A stretch of 64,000 nucleotides of DNA from Streptomyces sp. NRRL F-6492 (GCF_001280125.1 NZ_LGEG01000080.1:51116-115115); one strand, 5' to 3'. Numbered from the stretch's first letter, positions 1 through 8,409 are shown. Numbers and translations are program-made. The notes: generated from the sequence alone by a model not told the origin.

Positions 1-1
1 G

Positions 2-868
2 ATCAACGGCGTCTCCCTGGGCTCGATCTACGCCCTCATCGCCCTCGGCTTCGTCGTCATCTTCCGCGCCACGGAGGTCGTCAACTTCGCCCACGCCTCC
101 CTCCTCCTGGCCGGCGGCTACGTCACCGCCGTCCTCCACGACGACATCGGCTTCTGGCCCGCCCTGCTCGCCGGCGTCGCGGGCGCGGCGGTGGTCGGCG
201 CGGCCGTCGAGTTCCTCGTCATGCGCCGCCACCGGGGCGCCGACCACAGCGTCCTCGCCATCGTCACCATCGGCGTCGACATCCTGCTCGCCACCGAGCT
301 GACCCGCCGGATCGGCACCGACATCCTCGCCCTCGGCGACCCCTGGGGCGACGCCGTCGTCACGCTCGGGCCGGTCACGATCGCCCAGACCCGGATCGCC
401 GCCCTCCTCGCGGCGGCCCTCCTCATCACCGCCTTCCTGCTCGCCTTCCGGTACACCTCCTGGGGCGTCGCCATGCGGGCCGCCGCCGAGAACCAGGAGA
501 CCGCCGCCCTCATGGGCATCCGGCTCGGCCGGGTCTCGCTCGGCGCCTGGGCGGTCGCCGGCGGCCTCGCCGCCGTCGCCGCGCTCTTCCTCACCGTCTT
601 CCCGACCCCCGGCCTGGAGCGGGCCACCTCGCTCGCCGCCCTCAAGGCCTTCCCGGCCGCGATCCTCGGCGGCCTCGACTCCACCACGGGCGCGCTCGTC
701 GGCGGCCTCCTCGTCGGCGTCACCGAGTCCCTCGCCACCGGCTACCAGGGCGACCTGGCGTTCCTCGGCCGGGGGATCGGCGACCTCGCCCCGTACCTCG
801 TCATGGTCGCGGTGCTCCTGATCCGCCCGGCCGGCCTCTTCGGCACGAAGGAACTCGCCCGTGTCTGA
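2..868 (+). CDS. livH: Branched-chain amino acid ABC transporter permease LivH (5' partial)
   Basis: Membrane permease subunit of a HAAT-family importer for branched-chain or related amino acids. The window opens inside the gene. The frame from base 2 gives about 288 residues to the TGA at 866-868. The first visible residues (INGVSLGSIYALIALG) are the usual LivH N-terminal helix, so only a few residues are missing. The rest is a chain of hydrophobic helices, with the loop 'AMRAAAENQETAALMGI' that contacts the ATPase and a C-terminal 'LIRPAGLFG' ending typical of LivH. It is followed by livM and livK in the same direction. The two ATPase genes (livG, livF) are not in the window and may lie upstream. 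Family assignment is firm. Confidence 0.93.
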   Translation: MNGVSLGSIYALIALGFVVIFRATEVVNFAHASLLLAGGYVTAVLHDDIGFWPALLAGVAGAAVVGAAVEFLVMRRHRGADHSVLAIVTIGVDILLATELTRRIGTDILALGDPWGDAVVTLGPVTIAQTRIAALLAAALLITAFLLAFRYTSWGVAMRAAAENQETAALMGIRLGRVSLGAWAVAGGLAAVAALFLTVFPTPGLERATSLAALKAFPAAILGGLDSTTGALVGGLLVGVTESLATGYQGDLAFLGRGIGDLAPYLVMVAVLLIRPAGLFGTKELARV

Positions 869-870
869 GC

Positions 871-930
871 CCCCTGCCCGCCCGGCGGCCCCTCCGCACG
901 CCCCTGCCCGCCCGGCGGCCCCTCCGCACG
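871..930. repeat. Perfect 30-bp tandem repeat between livH and livM
   Basis: Bases 871-900 and 901-930 are identical. They lie in the 143-bp gap between the livH stop and the livM start. The sequence flanking the gap is also duplicated: the livH end (848-869) and the livM start region (999-1020) share an almost identical 22-bp segment containing GTGTCTGAG. This suggests that an original GTGTCTGA stop/start overlap was split by local duplication. Confidence 0.9.
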
Positions 931-1011
931 CCGCCGCCCCTGCGGCGGTCCGGGGCAGCCGGTCCGCGTCCACGGCCCCCGCCCGCCCCGGTGGCCCGAA
1001 GGAGCCCGCCC

Positions 1012-2115
1012 GTGTCTGAGACCCTCGCCCGCCCCGGCCTCCGGGTCCGCCCCGCGGCGTACGCGGGGGCCGCCGCCGGCCTCCTCCTGCTCGCCCTGCC
1101 CTTCTACCTGGACCGCTTCTGGCTCCAGGCCGGCCTGTTCGCCATGGCCGCCGCCCTCGGCGCCATCGGGATCAACCTGCTGACCGGCGCCACCGGCCAG
1201 CTCTCCATGGGGCACGCCTTCTTCCTCGCCGTCGGCGCCTACGGCTACTGCGCCTTCGCCGGGGACGGCACCGACGGCCTCGCCGGACTCGGCCTGCCCG
1301 GCTGGCTCGCCGCCGTCCTCGCGGTCGCCCTCGCGGGCCTGGCCGGCGGGGTGTTCAGCCCCATCGCGGGACGGCTGCACGGCGCGTACCTCGGCATCGC
1401 CACCCTCGCGCTGATCTTCATCGGCCAGCACGTCCTCTTCAACGCCCACGACCTCACCGGCGGCTACAACGGCCGCGCCGTCCCGCCGCTCTCCCTCTTC
1501 GGCCTCACCTTCGACGACAGCGAACTGCTCGTCGCCCAGGTCCCCTTCGGCGCCGTCGAGAAGCTCTGGTACCTCGGCCTCGCGCTGCTCCTGGGCGGAG
1601 TGCTCTTCGCCAGGGGGGTCCTCCGGGGCCGCCCCGGGCGCGCCATGAACGCCATCCGGGACCACCGGATCGCCGCCGGCGTCATGGGCATCCCGGTGGC
1701 CCGCCACCGCGCCGCCGTCTTCGTCCTGTCCTCCATGTACGCGGGCCTGGCCGGCGTCCTGCTCGCCCTGGTCTTCCAGCGCACCGTCCCGGAGTACTTC
1801 GGCATGGCGCTCTCCCTGGAGTACCTGGCCATGATCGTCATCGGCGGCCTCGGCTCGGTCGCCGGGGCGGTCGCCGGAGGCGTCTTCGTCTCCCTCCTGC
1901 CCCAGCTCCTCACCCGCTACAGCGACGCCCTGCCCCTGGTCTCCGCCCCCGGGACGGGCGGGATCGCACCGGGGGAGGCCGCCCGCTACCTGTACGGCGC
2001 CGCCGTCGTCGCGGTGGTGCTGTTCCTGCCCGGCGGCCTGGCCCGCCTGGCCGCCCGGACGCCCCGGACACCCCAGACCCCCACGTCCACCGAACCCTCA
2101 GGGGAGACACGATGA
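1012..2115 (+). CDS. livM: Branched-chain amino acid ABC transporter permease LivM
   Basis: Second membrane permease of the importer, about 367 residues. I chose the GTG at 1012 (protein begins VSETLARPGLRV) because GGAG lies about 9 bases upstream; an in-frame GTG at 991 has no such site. The protein has an extended hydrophobic N-terminus, the LivM hallmark 'GINLLTGATGQLSMGHAFF' and the ATPase-contact loop 'AMNAIRDHRIAAGVMGI'. A long Thr/Pro tail follows the last helix. Its stop overlaps the ATG of livK (ATGA at 2112-2115), so the two are translationally coupled. Confidence 0.93.
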   Translation: MSETLARPGLRVRPAAYAGAAAGLLLLALPFYLDRFWLQAGLFAMAAALGAIGINLLTGATGQLSMGHAFFLAVGAYGYCAFAGDGTDGLAGLGLPGWLAAVLAVALAGLAGGVFSPIAGRLHGAYLGIATLALIFIGQHVLFNAHDLTGGYNGRAVPPLSLFGLTFDDSELLVAQVPFGAVEKLWYLGLALLLGGVLFARGVLRGRPGRAMNAIRDHRIAAGVMGIPVARHRAAVFVLSSMYAGLAGVLLALVFQRTVPEYFGMALSLEYLAMIVIGGLGSVAGAVAGGVFVSLLPQLLTRYSDALPLVSAPGTGGIAPGEAARYLYGAAVVAVVLFLPGGLARLAARTPRTPQTPTSTEPSGETR

Positions 2116-3377
2116 ACCACAGACGACAGGCCGTGCGGGGCCTGGCCGCCGCACTCGCCGCACTGGTCGCCCTCACCGCCGCCGGATGCAGCTCCAAGGC
2201 GAAGACCGGAGACGGCGAGCAGACCGGTGCGGGCGGGGTGAAGACCGGCGCGGGCGTCACCGACAAGACGATCGCGATCGGCGCGCTCACCGACATGACC
2301 GGCGTGTACGCCACCCTCGGCAAGAGCGTCACCCAGGCCCAGCAGCTGTACGTGAAGCAGGTCAACGCCGCCGGCGGGATCTGCGGCCGGCAGCTGGAGC
2401 TCACGGTCCGCGACCACGGCTACGACCCGCAGAAGGCGCTCGCCGCCTACACCGAGCTGGAGCCCAAGGTCGTCGGCTACGCCCAGTTCATCGGCTCCCC
2501 GTTCGTCGCCGCCGTCAAGCAGCGCGTCGACGGCCAGGACAAGGGCCTCGTCCTCCCGCAGGCCTGGTCGGCCTCGCTGCTCGGCTCGCCGTACATCCGC
2601 GTCCTGGGCGCCACGTACGACGTCGAGACGATCAACGCCGTCGACTTCCTCCTCACCGAGAAGGGCCTCAAGGCGGGCGACAAGCTCGGCCACGTCTACT
2701 TCGAGGGCGACTACGGGGAGAACGCCCTCAAGGGCTCGAAGTACGCGGCCGGCAAGGCCGGCCTGACGGTCGTCGAGCAGAAGATCAAGCCCACCGACAA
2801 CGACATGTCCGCCCAGGTCGCGGCGCTCAAGCAGGCCGGGGTCAAGGCCGTCGTCATCAGCGCCGGCCCCCGCCAGGCCGCCTCCCTCGTCGGCGTGGCC
2901 GCCGCCACCGGCCTGAAGGTCCCGGTCGTCGGCAACAACTCGGCCTTCGCCCCGCAACTCCTCGGCACCCAGGCCGGGCCCGCCCTGGAGAAGATGTACT
3001 GGTTCGCCTCCCCGAGCCTCCCCGTCGGCGCGGACACCCCGGTCGCGAAGAAGCTGGTGGCGGACTACCGGGCCGCCTATCCGGGGGAGGCCCTCGACAA
3101 CGGCGTCGTCGCCGGCTGGACCGCCGCGAGCGTCTTCGGCGAGACCCTGAAGAAGGCCTGCGCCGGCAAGGACCTCACCCGCGAGGGCGTCGGCAGGGCG
3201 CTGCTCACCCTGACCGCCCACGACGCCGGCTTCGGCATGACCCATGACCTCGGCGACCCGAAGGCGCCCTCGTCCCGCGAGTCCGTCATCATCCAGCCGG
3301 ACAAGTCCGTCCCCGGCGGCATGCGCACGGTCCGGCAGCCCTTCGTCTCGGACACGGCGAAGACCTACACGCCGTAG
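2112..3377 (+). CDS. livK: Branched-chain amino acid ABC transporter substrate-binding lipoprotein
   Basis: Extracytoplasmic solute receptor of the importer, 421 residues. A lipoprotein signal peptide with lipobox LTAAGC places the mature Cys near residue 26, followed by a charged, flexible linker. The body is a type I periplasmic-binding fold of the Leu/Ile/Val receptor family: 'TDKTIAIGALTDMTGVYATLG' at the start of lobe 1 and 'DYGENALKG' and 'VVISAGPRQAASLV' later. The ligand may not be a branched-chain amino acid, because this family also binds amides, urea and aromatic acids. It is the last gene of the operon. Confidence 0.92.
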   Translation: MNHRRQAVRGLAAALAALVALTAAGCSSKAKTGDGEQTGAGGVKTGAGVTDKTIAIGALTDMTGVYATLGKSVTQAQQLYVKQVNAAGGICGRQLELTVRDHGYDPQKALAAYTELEPKVVGYAQFIGSPFVAAVKQRVDGQDKGLVLPQAWSASLLGSPYIRVLGATYDVETINAVDFLLTEKGLKAGDKLGHVYFEGDYGENALKGSKYAAGKAGLTVVEQKIKPTDNDMSAQVAALKQAGVKAVVISAGPRQAASLVGVAAATGLKVPVVGNNSAFAPQLLGTQAGPALEKMYWFASPSLPVGADTPVAKKLVADYRAAYPGEALDNGVVAGWTAASVFGETLKKACAGKDLTREGVGRALLTLTAHDAGFGMTHDLGDPKAPSSRESVIIQPDKSVPGGMRTVRQPFVSDTAKTYTP

Positions 3378-3383
3378 CGGACG

Positions 3384-3887
3384 TCAGCCCCGGTCCGCGA
3401 AGCCCGTCCGCCAGGACGGGCGGGCCGGGGCCCGGCCGAGCGCCCGGGCCCGGACGTTCACCGCGCCCCGGGCCCACGGCGCCCGGCCCGCCGTCCGCCC
3501 GGGGGCCGGGACGCCCAGGGCCTCCGCCAGGACCGGCAGCCAGACGTGAGCGGGGGCGGGCTCGTCGTCCACCGCGTCGTACGCGCCCGGGGGCCACGCC
3601 AGGGCCCGTACGGCCGCCTCGGCGGCGTCCCCGACGTGCACGAAGGAGCCGACCGAGTCGTCGGCCGCCGTGCTCCCCGGGAACCGCGCCCCCGGGTCCC
3701 CGGCGAGCGCGGCGACGACGGCGCCGCCCGGCGCGTACCGGGTGCCGGGCCCGTAGAGGATCCCGTACCGCAGGACCACGACCTCGTGGCCCGCCGCCTC
3801 CAGGCGCGGCACGAGCTGGCGACCCGCGGCGCCCGCGACCAGTACACGCAGGGGCGCCGCCCCAGAAGCCTCCGGGAAGACCGTCAC
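3384..3887 (-). pseudogene. NAD-dependent epimerase/dehydratase remnant with internal deletion
   Basis: The C-terminal half matches the extended short-chain dehydrogenase (NAD-epimerase) family well: 'VVLRYGILYGPGT', 'GSFVHVGDAAEAAVRAL', 'YDAVDDEPAPAHVWLPVLAEALG' and 'PSWRTGFA'. The N-terminus begins as a Rossmann strand (LRVLVAGAAGRQLVPRLEAAGHEV), but the glycine loop is short by about three residues. It then jumps directly to the 'VVLRYG' strand, so about 110 residues carrying the YxxxK active site are missing. The reading frame stays open. The start is uncertain (GTG 3887 is possible; homology begins near 3851) and runs close to the divergent acetyltransferase gene. I infer a non-functional deletion derivative. 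Confidence 0.7.
3402..3421. terminator. Hairpin downstream of livK
   Basis: GCCCGTCC, a GCCA loop, then GGACGGGC: an 8-bp perfect stem starting 25 bases after the livK stop. It lies inside the 3' end of the opposite-strand epimerase remnant. There is no T-run, which is common for this GC range. Confidence 0.45.
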
Positions 3888-3921
3888 CTCCCGGAAACAC
3901 GCGGGTGTGAAGCTCGGGCGC

Positions 3922-4929
3922 ATGCACCCGTTCATCGAGGAGAACCGCTCCCACCCCCGCCTCGCCGACCTGCTGGCCGCCTACCACCTGGCCAACCAGG
4001 CCGAGAAGGGGACGCCCGTGGCGACGGTCGCCGGGCTTCCGGCCGCCTACCGCGGGGAGGCCGAGGACCCGGCCGCCGCGTTCGCCGCCGACACGGTCCT
4101 GCTCGCCACCCCGCCCGGCGGGGACGGACCGGCCGGCTGCGTCGTCCTGAAGGCCCCCCGCGAGGGGCGCGCGCCCGAGGTCAAGCGGCTCTGGGTCGCG
4201 CCCGGGGCCCGCCGCAAGGGCCTCGCGAGGGCCCTCGTGGCCGAGGCCCTGCGCCGGGCCGCCGCCCTCGGAGCGCCCCGCGTGCGCCTCACGGTCTGGC
4301 ACTGGCGGCAGGAGCCGCTGGCCCTCTACCGGAGCCTCGGCTTCGCGACCGTCCCCTCCTGGGACGCCCGCCCCGGCCTCCTGTGCCTGGAGAGGCCGCT
4401 CGTGACGGACGCCATCGAGCTCCTCACCCCCGACGCCGTCCGCGCCCACGCCCCGGACGGCCTCGCCGCGCTCCTCGTGGACGCCGTGGACGGCGGGGCC
4501 TCCGTCGGCTTCCTCGCGCCCCTGGACGCCGCCGAGGCGGCCTCCTGGTGGCTCCGGGCCGCCCGGGAGGCCGAGGAGGGCGCCCGGGACGTGTGGGCGG
4601 CCCTGGACGGCGAGGGGCGCCCGGCCGGGGCCGTCACCCTCGTCCGTACCGGCGCCGCCAACGGCCGGCACCGGGGAGAGGTCGCCCGGCTCCTGGTCCA
4701 CCGCTCCGCCCGGGGCCGGGGCCTCGGACGGCGGCTCCTCGCCGCGGCCGAGGCGCACGCCGCCGCCACCGGCCTGACCCTGCTCGTCCTGGACACGCAG
4801 ACCGGCAGCCCGGCCGAGCGCCTCTACCGGGGCGCGGGCTGGACGGCCGCCGGGACGGTCCCGGACTACGCCGCCGACCCGGACGGGGTCCTGCGCGCGA
4901 CCACGCTGTACTACAAGCGGCTCGGCTGA
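3922..4929 (+). CDS. Tandem-domain GNAT N-acetyltransferase
   Basis: 335 residues holding two complete GNAT folds. Domain 1 (about 1-155) has the acetyl-CoA motif A in 'VKRLWVAPGARRKGLARALV' and the 'LALYRSLGF' motif B. Domain 2 (about 160-335) has 'ARLLVHRSARGRGLGRRLLAAA' and 'ERLYRGAGW'. The second domain begins VTDAIELLTPDAVRAH, like a free-standing GNAT start, so this looks like an in-frame fusion of two acetyltransferases. ATG 3922 is preferred; GTG 3907 is also in frame. Neither has a good ribosome binding site. The acetylated substrate is unknown. It diverges from the epimerase remnant. Confidence 0.85.
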   Translation: MHPFIEENRSHPRLADLLAAYHLANQAEKGTPVATVAGLPAAYRGEAEDPAAAFAADTVLLATPPGGDGPAGCVVLKAPREGRAPEVKRLWVAPGARRKGLARALVAEALRRAAALGAPRVRLTVWHWRQEPLALYRSLGFATVPSWDARPGLLCLERPLVTDAIELLTPDAVRAHAPDGLAALLVDAVDGGASVGFLAPLDAAEAASWWLRAAREAEEGARDVWAALDGEGRPAGAVTLVRTGAANGRHRGEVARLLVHRSARGRGLGRRLLAAAEAHAAATGLTLLVLDTQTGSPAERLYRGAGWTAAGTVPDYAADPDGVLRATTLYYKRLG

Positions 4930-4939
4930 GGCACGCGAA

Positions 4940-4976
4940 AAGGGCCCCGGGAGGCGACACGCCTCCCGGGGCCCTT
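4940..4976. terminator. Strong bidirectional terminator
   Basis: A stem of about 16 bp (AGGGCCCCGGGAGGC pairing with its complement across a GACAC loop), flanked by A's on one side and T-rich sequence on the other. It sits between the convergent acetyltransferase (+) and pssA (-) genes. Confidence 0.85.
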
Positions 4977-4993
4977 CTCGTACGTCGTCCGCG

Positions 4994-5860
4994 CTACGGC
5001 AGCTGCGCCGCCCGCGCCTCCCGGCTCTCGCGCCGGTTGCCGCGGAAGGTGTTCACCCGGCGGGCCGTCGCGAAGAGCGGGATGACCGCGCCCATCACGA
5101 CCTGGAGCGCGCAGCCGGTCTGGAGCAGGAACTGCCCGCCCGGGGCGTCGAACGCCCAGGCCGCCAGCATGCCCATCGCGCCCACGATCCAGCTGAGCAT
5201 CGCCACCGCCAGCACCCCGCGCGGCTTCGGGTACTCGACCCGGCTCACCATCAGCCAGGCCACCCCGATGATCGCGAGCAGCGTCGGGATGAACGGGAGC
5301 TCCAGGAGCACGATCGAGACCACCGTCAGCGCGCCGAAGGGGCTCGGCATGCCCTGGAACATGCCGTCCTTCATGGTCACGCAGGAGAATCTCGCGAGCC
5401 TGAGGACCACCGCGAGCAGCACCACGATCGCGGCCACCGCCGAGACCTTCTGCTGCGCGTCGTCCGCGACCATCCCGTACACGAGCACGAAGTAGGCCGG
5501 GGCCAGACCGAAGCTGATCAGGTCCGACAGGTTGTCCAGCTCGGCGCCCATCGGGGACGAGCGGAGCTTGCGCGCCACGATCCCGTCGAAGAGGTCGAAG
5601 ATCGCCGCGCACAGCATCAGGATCACGGCGGTGGCGGCGCTGTTGCGCGCCATGCCGGTCTCGGTGCTGCCCGTCAGGTGCGGGATGAGGATGCCGGTGG
5701 TGGTGAAGTACACCGCCATGAAGCCGCACGTGGCGTTACCGAGCGTGAGGGCGTCCGCTATGGACAGCCTCAGCGACAGCGGCATCTCCTCGGCTTCTTC
5801 GGCCGCCTCGGCCTCGGCGGCCCAGTCGGCCGCCCGTGTGTCGGGGTCAATCACGGTCAA
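4994..5860 (-). CDS. pssA: CDP-diacylglycerol-serine O-phosphatidyltransferase
   Basis: Makes phosphatidylserine from CDP-diacylglycerol and L-serine at the membrane; psd next door decarboxylates the product to phosphatidylethanolamine. 288 residues if the TTG at 5860 is used; GTG 5854 is an alternative. The CDP-alcohol phosphotransferase signature D-G-x2-A-R-x8-G-x3-D-x3-D is complete in 'DGIVARKLRSSPMGAELDNLSD'. A hydrophilic Glu/Ala-rich N-terminus precedes several membrane helices, and the C-terminus is basic. The gene overlaps the psd 3' end by 8-14 bases, so the two are probably coupled. Confidence 0.93.
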   Translation of the reverse strand: MTVIDPDTRAADWAAEAEAAEEAEEMPLSLRLSIADALTLGNATCGFMAVYFTTTGILIPHLTGSTETGMARNSAATAVILMLCAAIFDLFDGIVARKLRSSPMGAELDNLSDLISFGLAPAYFVLVYGMVADDAQQKVSAVAAIVVLLAVVLRLARFSCVTMKDGMFQGMPSPFGALTVVSIVLLELPFIPTLLAIIGVAWLMVSRVEYPKPRGVLAVAMLSWIVGAMGMLAAWAFDAPGGQFLLQTGCALQVVMGAVIPLFATARRVNTFRGNRRESREARAAQLP

Positions 5861-6503
5861 TGCGAGTCACCCCCGCCGTGGTGACCTGACCGACCTCGAC
5901 CGCGACCTCGACGCCCTCGGGGAGGTAGATGTCGACGCGCGAACCGAAGCGGATCAGGCCGATGCGGTCACCCTGCTCGACCTTCGTCCCCTGCGGGACG
6001 TAGGGCACGATGCGCCGGGCGACGGCACCCGCGATCTGCACCATCTCGATGTCGCCGAGCTCGGTGTCGAAGTGCCAGACGACGCGCTCGTTGTTCTCGC
6101 TCTCCTTGTTGAACGCCGGAACGAACCCACCGGGGACGTGCTCCACGGACGTCACCGTGCCGGCCAGCGGCGCGCGGTTGACGTGGACGTTCAGGGGGCT
6201 CATGAAGATGGCGACCCGGGTGCGCCCGTCCTTCCACGGCATGATGCTCTGCACCACGCCGTCGGCGGGGGAGATGACCCGGCCCTGAGCGATCTCGCGC
6301 TCGGGGTCGCGGAAGAACCACAGCATGCCGGCCGCGAGAGCGGTGGTCGGCACGGCGATGGCCGCGGCGCGCCGCGACGTGCGGGCGCGCACGAGGCTGA
6401 GCGCCGCGGTGGCGACGGTCGGCAGGAGCCACGGCGATGCTCCGCGCGCGAGGCGTACGCCCTTGAGGCTGTCGCGGTGTGCAGAGGTTTGGCTGTGGGG
6501 CAT
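5847..6503 (-). CDS. psd: Phosphatidylserine decarboxylase proenzyme
   Basis: Pyruvoyl-dependent decarboxylase giving phosphatidylethanolamine, 218 residues. This is the short, single-membrane-segment (archaeal-type) form: a hydrophobic N-terminal stretch, then 'FFRDPER', 'SPADG', 'FMSPLNVHVNR' and the self-cleavage site 'FGSRVD', whose Gly-Ser bond yields the pyruvoyl group. ATG 6503 is chosen because GAAGG lies just upstream; upstream in-frame codons give an unlikely Pro/Arg-rich leader. It follows the ethylmalonyl-CoA genes on the same strand after a 168-bp gap that holds a perfect palindrome. Confidence 0.94.
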   Translation of the reverse strand: MPHSQTSAHRDSLKGVRLARGASPWLLPTVATAALSLVRARTSRRAAAIAVPTTALAAGMLWFFRDPEREIAQGRVISPADGVVQSIMPWKDGRTRVAIFMSPLNVHVNRAPLAGTVTSVEHVPGGFVPAFNKESENNERVVWHFDTELGDIEMVQIAGAVARRIVPYVPQGTKVEQGDRIGLIRFGSRVDIYLPEGVEVAVEVGQVTTAGVTRIDRD

Positions 6504-6570
6504 GGATGACCTTCGTAGCGGATGATGCCGCGCAGGCAACGGGGACGGCGGCTTTCCGGCGATGCTATCG

Positions 6571-6585
6571 GTTGCGGGGCGCAAC
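6571..6585. promoter_or_regulatory. Palindrome GTTGCG-N3-CGCAAC upstream of psd
   Basis: A perfect 6+3+6 inverted repeat 68 bp before the psd start, in the gap after the acyl-CoA dehydrogenase stop. A TTGCCC and a TAGCAT hexamer flank it on the psd strand with non-ideal spacing (19 bp). It could be an operator for psd-pssA. No regulator can be named. Confidence 0.4.
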
Positions 6586-6671
6586 TGGGCAAGCCAGGAA
6601 CCGAGTCGGAGGCCGGAAGACGAACACAGGGTGTGATCTTCTTCGCGGCCTTACCGGCTCAAAAGCGACAA

Positions 6672-7877
6672 TCATCCCTGGAATCGGTACTCCTCGAGCA
6701 GCCGACGACCAATGATCATTTTCTGGATCTCGGCGGTACCTTCACCGATGAGCAGCATCGGCGCCTCGCGGTAGAGGCGCTCGATCTCGTACTCCTTCGA
6801 GAACCCGTATCCACCGTGGATGCGGAAGGCGTCCTCGACGACCTCCTTGCAGTACTCGGAGGCGAGGTACTTCGCCATCCCTGCTTCGAGGTCGTTTCGT
6901 TCCCCGGAGTCCTTTTTGCGTGCTGCGTTGACCATCATCGCATGAGCGGCCTCGACCTTGGTAGCCATTTCGGCCAGCTTGAACTGGATCGCCTGGTGCT
7001 GGGCGATCGCCTTGCCGAAAGTGTGACGCTGCTGGGCATACGAGACGCCCAGCTCGAACGCACGCTGAGCGACGCCGCAACCACGGGCCGCCACGTTCAC
7101 GCGCCCGACCTCGACACCGTCCATCATTTGGTAAAACCCTCGGCCGGTCTCCCCGCCGAGTACACGATTGGCCGGAATGCGTAGTCCGTCCATGATGAGC
7201 TCGGTCGTGTCGACGCCCTTGTAGCCCATCTTGTCGATCTTCCCGGGGATGGTGAGGCCCGGACGGACCTCTCCGAAGCCGGGCTCCTTCTCCACGAGGA
7301 AGGTCGTCATCGACTTGTGGGGCGCGGTGCCCTCGGGGTGTCCTTCGTCACTCCGGACCAGAACGGCCACCAGGGACGACGTCCCACCGTTCGTCAGCCA
7401 CATCTTCTGGCCGTTCAGGACGTACTCGTCGCCGTCCCTCACCGCCTTCGACGTGATGGCCGACACGTCCGAGCCGAGGGCCGGCTCCGACATCGAGAAC
7501 GCGCCGCGCGTCTCGCCGGCCGCCATCCGCGGAAGGAAGTACTCCTTCTGCTCCTGGGTGCCGTGCTGCTTGAGCATGTACGCCACGATGAAGTGGGTGT
7601 TGATGATGCCGGAGACCGACATCCAGCCGCGGGCGATCTCCTCCACGCACAGCGCGTAGGTGAGCAGCGACTCGCCCAGGCCCCCGTACTCCTCGGGGAT
7701 CATCAGGCCGAAGACGCCGAGCTCCTTGAGCCCGTCCACGATCTGCTGGGGGTACTCGTCGCGGTGCTCCAGGTCCGTCGCGACCGGGATGATCTCCTTG
7801 TCGACGAAGTCCCGGACGGTGGCGAGGATCTCCTGCTGGACGTCGGTCAGACCGTGGGTCTGGGCGAGTCGCGCCAT
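6672..7877 (-). CDS. mcd: Acyl-CoA dehydrogenase, probable methylsuccinyl-CoA dehydrogenase
   Basis: FAD flavoenzyme of 401 residues that, by context, oxidises (2S)-methylsuccinyl-CoA to mesaconyl-CoA. The acyl-CoA dehydrogenase fold is complete: 'GAFSMSEPALGSDVSAI' (FAD/substrate loop), 'GRVNVAARGCGVAQRAFE', 'RHTFGKAIAQHQAIQFKLAEM', and a C-terminal 'HGGYGFSKEYEIERLYREAPMLLIGEGTAEI' whose Glu positions fit the catalytic-base region. ATG 7877 follows the stop of the hydratase gene by 2 bases. The precise substrate is inferred from the surrounding pathway genes; sequence alone would allow a general acyl-CoA dehydrogenase. Confidence 0.87.
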   Translation of the reverse strand: MARLAQTHGLTDVQQEILATVRDFVDKEIIPVATDLEHRDEYPQQIVDGLKELGVFGLMIPEEYGGLGESLLTYALCVEEIARGWMSVSGIINTHFIVAYMLKQHGTQEQKEYFLPRMAAGETRGAFSMSEPALGSDVSAITSKAVRDGDEYVLNGQKMWLTNGGTSSLVAVLVRSDEGHPEGTAPHKSMTTFLVEKEPGFGEVRPGLTIPGKIDKMGYKGVDTTELIMDGLRIPANRVLGGETGRGFYQMMDGVEVGRVNVAARGCGVAQRAFELGVSYAQQRHTFGKAIAQHQAIQFKLAEMATKVEAAHAMMVNAARKKDSGERNDLEAGMAKYLASEYCKEVVEDAFRIHGGYGFSKEYEIERLYREAPMLLIGEGTAEIQKMIIGRRLLEEYRFQG

Positions 7878-7879
7878 GA

Positions 7880-8404
7880 CTACTTCTCCGTCTTCTTGGA
7901 GGGCTCGACGAGCGTGGGGCGGCCGGGCTGCTCGCCGCCGCGCTCCTTGATGTACGTCTCGGTGGGGACCATCACCTTGCGGCGGAAGACGCACACCAGG
8001 GTGCCGTCCTGCTTGTAGCCCTTGGTCTCGACGTGGACGATGCCGCGGTCGTTCTTCGACTTCGACGGGGTCTTGTCGAGGACCGTCGTCTCGCCGTAGA
8101 TCGTGTCGCCGTGGAAGGTCGGCGCCACGTGCCGCAGCGACTCGATCTCCAGGTTGGCGATGGCCTTGCCGGAGACGTCCGGCACGGACATGCCGAGCAG
8201 CAGCGAGTAGATGTAGTTGCCGACGACGACGTTCTTGCCGAAGTCCGTCGTGTTCTCGGCGTAGTTCACATCCATGTGCAGCGGATGGTGGTTCATCGTG
8301 AGCAGACAGAAGAGGTGGTCGTCGTACTCCGTGACCGTCTTCCCGGGCCAGTGCTTGTAGACGGCACCGACCTCGAACTCCTCGTACGTGCGGCCGAACT
8401 GCAT
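7880..8404 (-). CDS. mch: MaoC-family hydratase, probable mesaconyl-CoA hydratase
   Basis: Hot-dog-fold hydratase of 174 residues that, by context, interconverts mesaconyl-CoA and beta-methylmalyl-CoA. 'RTYEEFEVGAVYKHWPGKTVTEYDD' and 'MNHHPLHMDVNYAENT' carry the (R)-hydratase Asp/His-type active-site region, and 'VVVGNYIYSLLLGMS' is the MaoC core helix. It sits between the malyl-CoA lyase gene (5-base gap upstream) and the dehydrogenase gene (2-base gap), so it is clearly part of one operon. A Lys/Glu-rich tail extends past the fold. Confidence 0.88.
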   Translation of the reverse strand: MQFGRTYEEFEVGAVYKHWPGKTVTEYDDHLFCLLTMNHHPLHMDVNYAENTTDFGKNVVVGNYIYSLLLGMSVPDVSGKAIANLEIESLRHVAPTFHGDTIYGETTVLDKTPSKSKNDRGIVHVETKGYKQDGTLVCVFRRKVMVPTETYIKERGGEQPGRPTLVEPSKKTEK

Positions 8405-8409
8405 CGGAC

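Noticed and set aside
861..1019. 52-codon frame starting with GTG at the livH stop
   Set aside because: Pro/Ala-rich product generated by the tandem repeat; it has no ribosome binding site of its own apart from the duplicated junction.
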